Shown in pieces: positions 21,005-33,000 of a DNA stretch of 64,000 nucleotides. The notes below the pieces were generated by a model. It was not told the DNA's origin, did no database searches, and saw only the letters and a list, made by a program, of their open reading frames with translations. Origin of the DNA: Fasciolopsis buskii (lineage: Eukaryota; Platyhelminthes; Trematoda; Plagiorchiida; Fasciolidae); assembly GCA_008360955.1 (NCBI GenBank), contig LUCM01006151.1, positions 53,060 to 117,059 on the forward strand. Direction: 5' to 3'. The translations under genes were made by a program, and so were the position numbers. The number at the start of each line of letters is the position of its first letter. Positions within the stretch are counted from its first letter, which is position 1.

Positions 21005-24000
21005 TAAATACTACTCGTTACCTGCTTGGAATAGGAGTACTATGATAAGAATACAAAAGAGCTATTCCTTGAATTCGATTAAGTGATTTCGTCTCATTTT
21101 TTGTTATGCCCATTTGTCAATTTTCTGATTCAGCGATTGACGAAGAAACTGTGAGAACTGAAGGGTCAAACTGCATTTGCCTATCTAAGTGGGCCAAGAA
21201 TAACAGTCTGGTATTTGGGTTTATCGGTTTCATGCAGCTTAGTCGTCTCGCACAAATCGTCGAACTACAGAGCACCGCAATGCATTGACGTCCGCCCACT
21301 AGCGCGCATGATACACTACCGGCGCCTATGTTAGTCATTTTCGTGATGAATTTTTGAAGCCAAGTGGACTGGTGACCGTTGCGTTCCATTGCCCGATGAA
21401 GTATACTGGGGAGTGAGGGGGGGGCGAGGAAGCGAGATCTTGATCTTAAATTAGACCTACAGCTTCTCGCATACAATTTACAGTTCGCCATTCCAAAGTT
21501 ATTTTTCCAGAATCCTATCTTGAAACGATTCAGATATCATACTTCTTCAAACCCAATAGACCTGAGTTGTGCGACCACCGGAATCGTGCTGCCCGCTGGA
21601 AAATCTCACTCAACAAAACATACCGATTCCGTCATCAGTAAGCCAAGGAACAAATGCTCGCTTATCAAACGGAGTAACGAAGAACCCCTAGTGGGCCAGA
21701 AAACAAAGCGACTAGCCTCGTCCGTCACCCGTAGTCCGTCATTCTGGTCCCTTCCAATGAGGATATCTCGTAATCTCGCCGCCTCCAACCTTCCTCTCAT
21801 CCCCAATTGCTTTGGCTCGCTGGTCTGCGATCCTCTTGAAAAGGCCGAGGCTCTTATCTTCACGATATCCTGAAGCTTCACTCCATCAGCCCTGCTTCTG
21901 CTGTCACGAGACTGCAACTTGATATGGTATGAGGGTTTGTGTGCCTCCATTACCCAACGAGCTATACAGGGTGGCTTATCTCGACCTGAAGATCAAGTCG
22001 TGTTGGGCATGCCAATGAGATGAGGCCCGACGAAGTAGTCTCCCGGTTCAACCGGTCGGGAGTTGATCTGAGCTCGCAGCTCAGTCGGATAAACGAGTCC
22101 AGTGAGCCTATCGGGTTGGGCGCCTTCGAAATCCCCCAGGACACCGGTCGATACGGCTTTGTGCTGCAGTCATTCACCAACTGAAGGATTGTAAAACTCT
22201 CCTTGAGAAAGACTACTCACGGTAGTCGAACCATTAGCGCATTACATCTACCAACAATGCTGTCTTATTAACATTATACCATTCACAATAAAACCCAGTA
22301 CATGGCACATCGATTTTTCGATACACTACTTACGAAATTTGGTACTGATATTTGCAAACAGACGAAAAATTCTTCCATAATTTTTACACTTGCAATTACA
22401 ATTTAAGACATGAACGCAGGGGGTAAAAAATAATTACAACGATTTCATTGGTACACTTGTGTGCACAGTTATGTGTAGATGTAGACTCACAAACACGGAT
22501 TCAGCTTCAGCTGTTCGCATAAAGAGAAAGGAAAAATGAAATGGGTTCATTTGACAAACGATGGAGTAAATCGGAACAATCACCAATTCACATCAGTTCT
22601 TAGGAATCTGTTTCAGTCTATTTTTAGGGTTTTGTGTACTCCGATGCTAACACCTCGCCATCATCCTTGAAGAAGGACGGAGTCAGCCCATTTGACCCAA
22701 TTGTCATTTGGTATTCATTTCTGATAGTGGCCTGATATTTAACTGCGTTGTTTCACTTGCAGATATACGTGGGAACCGTTTCATCGAACGTGATTAACTA
22801 AACTGGTCTTTGAAATGCTCTATCGAATGCTCTAAGCCACGCTTCTGTGAATGAATCAATTGACCTCCAGATCCCTTGGTAAGTTCGGTTAGACCCAGTT
22901 TCCGTGGGCCAGTATTCCTAATAAGTCGGTTACGATTGCGACTATTGCCTATAGCCGCAGCCCTTACTATTTCTCTGCATTTCCCCACCCAACTCCAGCT
23001 CAGTAATTTTCCAGGCTCCTGGTCAGCTGATATCCCAGGGATTTTTGCGCTTCATTGTACGTAGCATCCGAGATTGGTCTAGATTCAGCAAAATATCTGA
23101 GATCGAGGATATCTACCGTTTCTGATACCTCCTTGTCCCGGCATATTGCTTTATTTATTTGCTGATACTGAACGTTTTTAGGCCTAATTTCTTATCTCCT
23201 CATTTTTCCTTGGGTTTCGGCGGATATCGGTCACTAATACCAGTGCCATCTCGCGCTTTATGTGCATGTGATTCTAAGCATGTTAATTTCCGCGAAGTAC
23301 GGTGTTTTATTGAGTTACGGAAGTTATCGAATTTTGAAAAGATTTGTTGGTTAGCTCCCTAAAGCATGCGATTTTCTTGTTTCGGCAGTTTTTGTATATT
23401 TCCCGTTAATTTCTTCTGTTCCTTGTCGATTTGAATCTCAGACTTTGTACTGACTGTTTGATAACAGTGAACTGCACTTTGATTTGGTGTGATGATCCGC
23501 GCCTCCCTGCCCGAATGACCAATACGGAATAGGTTTTCTTCAACGTCATACCTGCGTGCTCAGTGGGTAGAAGCCTGACTAATATGTCTCCTGGTACCCC
23601 ATTTCGTGAATCGTTTTGTGCTCATATGGTTAAATGAAAACAAGAATTATTCGTTTTTCTCGTTCCCTTATCTTTTACTTCGTTTATTAGTGAAACAACA
23701 GCGCACATCATTTCTAGGGCTGCGGCCAACATAGGGCTGACAATTAGGAAAGATGACCGACGTTGAAAGGGCTCGAATCCGCGATTTTGCGGTTTGAGCG
23801 CTACTGCCTTAAGGAAACTGTCTTATTATAACCAATGTAGCACTGATATGCAAAAGGAATAACTTCCTAATGCACTGGCTACCCACGTTCGCGTGAGCAC
23901 AGGCTCTGGCACTGTAATACTAGCCCATGATTTTAATGCAGTGGTTGTGAAAATTCGTGCATCTGAAACGTGTTTAGATGGTCGTTCCGTCTTGTCCGTG

Positions 24001-27000
24001 GAGAATGCAGATAACGGGGATAGGCTTCTTCGGTTTTATGCAGACAACTTTTCCTCCTAACTAGTACGAATTTCCGATACGGTTGACGCCCCACAGCAAC
24101 ATAATATTCGAAGAAATAGAATTAATGGTTGTTTGAGGCAACAAGCAAAGACTGTTCAGGCCAATATACGACATTGGTGAGTGGTGGATGAAACGATATG
24201 CGATACAAGTGCACAACTTGTTCAAAGCAAACAGCGTGTAGAGGTAGCTGCATCTGTTCAGAGGACATCGTGGATGTTGAATTAACATTTAGCCGTAGAA
24301 CCTTGTCAGTAAATGGTTACCCAGAAATTTTTATCCATTGTAACTTGAAGCAGAAAATGAAGCTAGGGACGATATCATCATGGGTTGGAAAGCTGTAACC
24401 AGAAGGTTCAAAAGCATTTAGTCCGCATTGTTCAAAGGCATGTTTTGTGCAGCGAAGTTTGGTTTTTTTACAACCTTATCTGTAATCAAACTTGCGGTCA
24501 AAGATAGATTGCTTTTGTTGGTATCATCAGTTCAAGTGCATTTCTGATGCTGTCTATACCAGTCGAACGATAAGGCCCTCATCCGAAATCACCACTGAGC
24601 TCGAGAAGGCAGAGTAAGCATGGCGAATACTTATGTAGTTATCTCTTTCATAGAAACAAGCGTCTATTAGGAATACTGAACACGTCCACTAGTTTGTAGT
24701 TTCCTTAAGCGATTATGAATTAGTCAGATGGAAATCACTGGTGACGGCTGAGGTGACTCTCCTCTCTTCTCAATTAATCTGAACGTGGTTGGTCGATTAG
24801 TTCTGTTTTTGCAGTAGACCTGTATGCTGAAGGACCAGACGATATTGCCTCCGCACTCTCTGGTTAGGCGTTATAGACAGAGATCTGTAAATGTAAAAAA
24901 TGACCAATCATTTTGATCTTTTGATCTTTCACTTCCTTTATTAGTGAAATAACAATGTGCATCCTCTTTCAGAAAGGGAGCCGCGGCCAACAGATAGCCG
25001 CCACGTGGGAAAGTTAAGCGGCGGTGTGAGAACTCGGACCCGCGACCTTCATGTCCAGGCGCCACGACCTTATCCACTTGGCCACCGCCGGCTGGTTGTG
25101 CTTCCTACCCCAGTTGATTTGTTTGTGTTCTGACTATGATTGTTACCATTTTTCACAAGCACATCCAATGAAGAATGAATTATATTTTCTTTTATTGATT
25201 TCATTGTCTCACCACGAGGCACTATAGTTTATTCGTTGCTCCATTGACAGACACAACGGCAGTTCGCGTGCGATCGGGCTAACTTGTCCTACGGTCAAGA
25301 AGTCAATCCAATTGCACGTTTGTACTTCGTCTGTGTGGCTCGAGGGTTTCCGGCCCCGGTTTTTGAACCGACAAAGGGATGTGAAACGACTGTGCGCCTT
25401 TCCTCTGGATCAAATAAACTCGTACCGGAGTTCTGCTATAAGGTATGACTGAATTATCTATAACTGAGCAACACCTCGTCATCCGGTTGTAATCGGAATC
25501 CTAATCGTTGCTCATGCTGATGACACTTTCTCCGGTTTAGGACGAAATTCGCTAATTGTTGTGTTGGATCAAATATCCCTGATGAAACACAGACATTGTC
25601 AGCCTCAGGTGATTTTCCACGGTGCAGTTTTGCTGTTATAAATGACCTCACATTCAACTTATTCTTCGGGCTTGTTCAGACAATCTTTATAAGATACACC
25701 GACCGTGATTCTGGTTTCAACTCATCGCGCTCCCCACTAGTCACTTCTGACTGACTTTTACCAACCTCCTGGTACTGTATAGTCTATCCGTAGTGCATAT
25801 TAATATAAAACATGCAAATCATCGTTGTGTGGAAGAGGGGTGCATTTCGTGAATCTAACCTTGGTTAGTGGTCAATTAATAAGTACGTTAGGTATTGTTA
25901 TTGCACTTAAAATGGCCTTATTTCTCTCACTCAGTAGGAGTGACTGGCATTGAGGAAGTACAAACACACGCAAATCTGGCGGCACATTTAGATGTGTGTG
26001 AATTCGAACCGGAACAGTTCAAGCTTTGTTGTTAATCCCATCGTTGTGTCGACGAGAATATAAACCACGCAAAGAAAATCAGTTATGAAACCACTGCGCT
26101 ATTAAGTGACTTAATTGTTCCAGTGCCTAACCATGCCGGGTGGTGCTCACGGATGCGTTCAGACAAGCGCCTGGTCGGGCGGCCGATGTACATTGTCCCA
26201 CAGGAACATGTGAATGAATAGATACAAAACGAGGCTGCAGAATCAGGGACTTTGTCTTTCAATCATAATGACACTACGGGGCGGGATTTGAACAGGATAC
26301 GAAGCTTGGCTGCGTAGAATGTCTTATTGATAGCACTAGTTAGTCTTCGTCGTGCTACTTCTGCTAGCGTGTCACCTTTGAATGGCAGAGATATGTATAC
26401 CGGCTTTCTCTCCACCGTCGCCCTCCTAGGAACTTCCTGTTCTGTCTCCAACATCTTGTCGATTAATCTAATTGGGAAACCATTTTCAGTGAATACTCTT
26501 CTGAGCGTCTGCAGTTCAGCTTCAAGAGTACCTTCTGTGCGTATTCTTTTTGTCCTGGCAATCAGACATCTAATTAAGTTCCTCTTCACATTAAGCAATA
26601 TCATACTCTGTTAAGAAGAAACCGGATATACATTACCAAAACTTCACTTCAAAGACAAGCTCTTAATGAACGTGATACCATGTGCAATCACACCGCGGAA
26701 TTAGAACGATCATTTGTGACATCAACTTATGTGCTCGACCAATTGAGTGAGGAAGAAAAACAATCTTTCGAGGAATACGTTCAATCCATTGTACATAAAC
26801 AGGTGAACCAGAAGCGCCAAGTGTTGATGAAACGATTGGAAGGATCAAAACCACCCAGTGAGTTTCCGCAGAATCCTGATCGATTTGTTCACAATTTGTC
26901 AAACTTCAAGTTAGATAAGACGTTGTTGGAAGTTTTATCCCTGGGGCCCAAATTTGTTGCCCAAACAGCCAGAGTGCACAAATGGACTTAGAAGTTGGAT

Positions 27001-30000
27001 TCGAGAATCTTTTCTCTCAAGTGTCGAGTTTATCTCCGTCATCACAAATGGAAATGCAAGCATTTAAATCAACTTTGGTGAACACTTTCTACCAATATCA
27101 TGGCGCTAGACATACAACGAGTGGGCTATTAAAGCCAGAACATAAGAGACGGTTAAGAGAACTGCAGAAAAATGCCGACATCATGTTATCAAGACCAGAT
27201 AAGGGTGCAGGCATAGTTCTCCTGAACAGGTCTGACTATGTAACAAAAATGGAAGCCATTCTGAATGACAAATCTAAATTTGCAAAAATGGCGAGGGAGA
27301 ATGATAAGACGCATCAGATAGAAAAATCGTTGTCTAGTATCTTGAGACGACTAAGACAAAGAGATATCATAGATTCGACGACATTCGAACAAATTCGGCC
27401 TACGGGAACTACTATTCCGAGATTGTACGGCCTACCCAAATTACACAAAAATGGAGTACCTATGAGTCCTATTCTTGACATGTGCAATTCGCCGTACCAT
27501 GCTGTGGCAAAATGGTTAGCTAGGTTACTGGAACCCGTTAGACAGAAGGTAGCAAAACATAGTCTCAAAGACACATTTGAGCTTATCGATTCCGTAAAAG
27601 AACTAAATATGAAGGGACGAAGGATGCTTTCTTTAGACGTCACCGCCCTTTTTACCAACGTTCCGATCACGGAGACAATCGAATACCTCTGTGACTACAT
27701 CGAGAGCAATGGCTTGGCGACGAGTCTTCCGATAGCAGACTTGAAACAACTATTGTTCTTTTGTACCTACAACGTTCAATTTAAATTCAATAATCAAATT
27801 TACCGTCAAAAGGACGGCGTAGCGATGGGATCCCCATTCGGTCCGCTACTAGCTGACATTTTCATGGCAAAGCTGGAACGTGGACCACTCGAGTCGTCAA
27901 TACAATCGCTCTACCTATACAAGCGTTATGTGGATGACATCTTCTGTGTACTCAACCCCTCGACGAAAACTAAACAACTGTTGAATGTGTTCAACTCGGC
28001 TCACGCAAATTTGAAATTCACAACAGAGATGGAGCTGAATAGCGCAATATCTTTCTTAGATGTACGACCAAGTCGTCGAGAAGACGGCTCAATTCGGCGA
28101 TCAGTACACAGGAAAGCCACATGGAATGGGCAATACATCAACTTCCACAGCTTTGTACCTCTTAATGTGAAGAGGAACTTAATTAGATGTCTGATTGCCA
28201 GGACAAAAAGAATACGCACAGAAGGTACTCTTGAAGCTGAACTGCAGACGCTCAGAAGAGTATTCACTGAAAATGGTTTCCCAATTAGATTAATCGACAA
28301 GATGTTGGAGACAGAACAGGAAGTTCCTAGGAGGGCGACGGTGGAGAGAAAGCCGGTATACATATCTCTGCCATTCAAAGGTGACACGCTAGCAGAAGTA
28401 GCACGACGAAGACTAACTAGTGCTATCAATAAGACATTCTACGCAGCCAAGCTTCGTATCCTGTTCAAATCCCGCCCCGTAGTGTCATTATGATTGAAAG
28501 ACAAAGTCCCTGATTCTGCAGCCTCGTTTTGTATCTATTCATTCACATGTTCCTGTGGGACAATGTACATCGGCCGCACGACCAGACGCATCCGTGAGCA
28601 CCACCCGGCATGGTTAGACACTGGAACAATTAAGTCACTTAATAGCGCAGTGGTTTCACATCTAGCACAGACTAACCACACCGTGAATGTGACGCAAGCT
28701 TTCCGGACCCTGTATAAGGTCAGAGGTCAACAATCCAGGTTGGCAAAGTGTCGCCTCTTGCGCACTGCGGAAGCTGTCGCAATCCGTCTTCACAATCCTC
28801 CACCAAGTTCAGTTATCTAAGTAGTTTGGTGCACTGTGCTCAAATGCTTATCCTCGGTCGAATGCTGAGAAATGCAGATTCCCCGTTTTTTTTCACCTCA
28901 TCCCGAGACTGGATCTCAAAGTGATGTCCATTTGCTTGACCACATGATCCAACGAGCTATACGTGATGACTTATCTTAAGCTGAGGATTTAATCATGTTT
29001 GGAAGGTCGATGGTTAGAGGTCTGACAAATTAGTCTCCTTGTCTTACATGTTTGGGATCGATTTCACCTAGTAACTCAGTGGAAAATACAGTGGAAGAAT
29101 AATTGATCCACGTAGGTGGGGTTCTACTCACACACCCTTGCTGCCTCATGGACAGATTTTTGTTAGAACCAAGGGATTTCGATGAAAATTCTAGTCGTTC
29201 TTTTGCTTAGTGGCTGGACTCTCTAACAGCACCCGTCCAAAATTCTCCATGAGTTACTCACGTTGGGCAAAGCTGGCGGAAGTGACGTGGCGGGCAGGCT
29301 ATAACTTAACATGAAGGTATGAAGAAGTTAGCTTCGGCTTTGGCCTCGTTTTTTGCTTTCCGCCTTCTTGGTTGAGTTCAAGAGGTGAGAGTTGTTGTGG
29401 GTTGGAGATGCTGAGGGATGTCTCAGGACCACGATCAGTGATGCAGATGCTGCGTGGCCTGTCTGTAAAACATATCCCCTCAAAATAATCCGAAAACAAC
29501 CAAATAATCACGAGATGTATACAGTGAATACTCCCAAAACAGTTGGTTTGTTATGATTTATTAATTTGTCCCTCTTGTTTGTCCCCCTTCTCTGAAGTTC
29601 AATTTGCATGTTGCTGCTATGGAACCTTAGTTGTTTTCAAGCTAGTTTGTATTTAATTTCTCCAGTGCTGCACCGGGCGTCGCGCAGGATATTGATGACT
29701 GCGCTACCCACTGCATTGAGGCATTTGGGTAGTGATAGGTGTGATGCTACCAAGGTTGCTCTGTTTTGTTCATCCTATCTCTTCTCCACTAAATCTCTGC
29801 TGCCCTTTAATGCCGCCACTGTTGACCCTTTCGATAATCGCCATGACTTATTTTCGAATGGTATCGTGTTTTTCAGTTTGGCAGCTCATATTTTCTCAAA
29901 CCTCGCCAGCCTCCGACTCGGCTCCTTCAAATTGTGCATTCTCATGCAGGCCGGCCAACACACGTGTTTAGCTCTGACAGTGAGCACACTTTCGATTCAT

Positions 30001-33000
30001 GTTTGTCGCGTCAGTAAAACACGAATTCAAGATTCGAGCAGTGTAATTCAGCTAACTGTTTCAAGTTATTTGCTGTGCGCATGAGGAGATGAAGTATCTT
30101 CAGCTGCAGGTAAACGCACTGTAGGAATAATATTGAGTGGCAAGGCTGAAACGGCACTTGTAGACTGGATCGCGATTAACAGTCGGTTGTGCGCCGTAAG
30201 ACTGTAGGGATCGGTCGGCATTCGGAAGGATAGTTGTGTTAAACGCAGCTTATTTGTCATCTCGCCATATGCCTTAACATACTGCACTGGTGACATGCAA
30301 ACAGATAAACTCGTTTCTCTTGTTCTCAGAGGGAAGGGCTCTGACATTGTAGTGATAGGTGATTTTAATGCACAAGTTGCGAAACTGAGTGCATTGGAAT
30401 CCTGTTTAGGTGGGCGCTGCGCCTAGCCTGCTCTGTGTACAGGTGGCGGGAATAGGCTTCCCCAATTTTGTGCGGATGATCATTCATTCCTGTCTAGCAC
30501 GAACTTTCGACACAGTTCGCATGACATGGCGCTCTAACTCGGCGGGTAGTCTGAGTCAGATCGACCATATCGCAATAAGCTACCGTTGACGCGGTTCTGT
30601 CCAGAACTGTAGATCATATTGGGTCGCGTACGTCGAACTGGACCACGCATTAGTTTTAATGCGATTTCTGCTCTAGCTTAATAGCCATCAATACAAACCA
30701 CAAATCCGGTTGGTCGTGGAAGTTTTGTTTGATTTGACTATTCGCAACAGCTATGAACAGAAACTCTCCGACAATCAAAGAACCTCGACAAGTAACAATT
30801 CAGGTGAGCATTGGGATCGAATGAAATAGGCAATGAATATGGCAGTAGGATTCGCCTATGGTGCCAGATCTTGCGTTCCTCAAATACACTGGATCTTGCA
30901 ATGTTCGCGGGCCTAGTGGAGCAAAAATGTCAGCTCTCTAACTGTAAGAAGGTGAATAAGATGCGTGGACAGGTGCAGCGTCATTTGACGATAAACCTTA
31001 AGAATGGCCATGAAAACCGATGGGTTAAGGTAGCCGAAGAAATGGAATTTGGGTAACAGTCGAAGACTGTTTAAGCTTATACGCGACAGCGGTGGGCGGC
31101 AAACTTCGATTGGTGGAGTCGTGTGCTACTCGAATGAAGACATTATTTATAGTAGACAACAAAGACTGGACCGTTGGGCTGAGCCCTTAAAGGATCAGTT
31201 TAGCTGGCCGCGAGCTAAAGTCTGTTTAATGTCCGTAGCTTCAATTCTTTTGGAAGTGTTTCTTAAGCCCCTCCCCCACTCCCGCAAGAAAACAAAGTGG
31301 AAGTAGAGTCGAGTATTCGATTTCTGAATAGGGGGAAAAGCAGCCGGTCCCAACAAACTTCCCCAGTTCCTTTTTAATTGAGTGGAAAGCCCGAAATAAA
31401 TCACTTACCTCCTTCCTTCGTGATATTTGGAACGAGGAGCGTATCCCATTTTCTTGAAACGAGTCGCCGATTGTATCCATCTTCAAGAAGGACACAGAGT
31501 GACTGTAACAATCATGGTGGGATTTGTTCAATTTCAATAATGCTGCGCCGATTGAGCCGATTCGTGAGACTAACATCCGCGAACAACAGGCCGAATTTCG
31601 TCCAGGTCGAGGTGGCATCGACCAGATATTCACCCTTCGCCGATTACTCGAAACGCGTCACACACCGCCGTCCTATGATCAAAGTGTTTCTCGACTTGAA
31701 AGGCGCTTCTATTCAGTGAACCCGTCAGCGCTATTCAGTACTCTTCATCGGACCGGTATGTCAGCGAAGTTTGTGAATTTCCTACAAGCATTGTACTCGC
31801 ATACCTGTTGTCACGTAAGGGTATATAATAATCTATCAACTTCATTTGAAACGACTAGTGGTGTTTGACAATGATTCGTCATGGATAAGGTAATGAAGGA
31901 CGCATGAGGAGGTCTCCAAGATGTAGGAGTCGAACTGGTTAACGGAAAGAATCTGTAACCTAGATTACACAGACGACTTCGTGTTTTTGTTCGAATCTAT
32001 GGGCCATGCACAACGTGCACTAAACGGATTTGCAGAGTCTTCAGTTCCACGAACGATATGCTTTGCACTTTCAGAATGTAAAGTAATGTTACAGGACTGG
32101 ACGATAGTAATCCCGAACTTGATATTGGATGGAGAGAAACTAATGAATGTGGACCGTTTCACTTACCTTGGTAGCTGCGTGCCGAAGTATGGTAGCACGG
32201 AGGTAGAGGTGAACACGGGTATATCGAAGGCACAAGCGGCGTACGCTGGATTGAAGCACTTGTGGTATCGGCCTGATATTCACTGAAGTTTATATTGTGT
32301 ACTCTGCGGCAGTGCGCTCAGTTCCGTTGTGTAGTTTCCAGACGTGGTGTTTGCTTGTTGGCAATGTTAGCCACTTGGAGATTTTCGACCTGATGTCTAT
32401 GTAGTATCGCTAGGATTGGATGGAGTGAGTGAGTGAGTAAGGTAGAGGCTAGGAATCTAGTATTAGGTAGCTGTTCTGAGAACACCTTATCTCAGCGTGT
32501 GAAGCTCAGAAGACTACGCTGGTTGGGTCACGTGTTGCGTATAGCGAGCACTCGTCTACCATATCGTGCCCTATCTTGTGTTCCTCCTAAGGAATGGAAG
32601 AAGCAATGTGGAGGCTAACAGATGACGTGGCAACGTGGGATGAGAAAATGCACAGCGAACTTAGGTAAAATTGAGGTCCGGAAGACCCGTCATCTATCTG
32701 GCTGGAGACACTGGAGGATATGGCGATGAACCGTGACCAGTGGCGATCGTGTTGTCATTATCGGTCGAATCATAATAACTGTAGAGGTGCATTTGTACAG
32801 TTAGTCTGTGTTCCGTGTGTTGGCTGCTGTGGTGTTTTTATCTGTTCCCACCAATGAGGCCCACTCAATGTTTTCTTTGGATATTCACTCTTTTTATAGA
32901 AACATGTAACTCTAAGGAAAAAGTAGAAGTCAGTTGGGCTTGGTTTGACGTTTTACACAGAGCGATTGCAATGGTGACCTTTCGTGTTTTCCGAACACAG

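Larger units (their letters stand above)
22095..23114 (-). repeat. 1,020-bp inverted repeat, right arm
   Basis: Reverse complement of 19860-20879 without length change. After 23114 the similarity to the left flank decays over about a dozen bases. The high identity means a recent duplication, a gene-conversion tract, or an assembly artefact. Confidence 0.9.

Noticed and set aside
22040..22160. A functional tRNA gene
   Set aside because: Only A- and B-box-like words are present; no cloverleaf could be drawn, and a repeat tail follows directly.
28001..28429. A 142-codon minus-strand frame
   Set aside because: It is the shadow of the PLE-A RT on the other strand.
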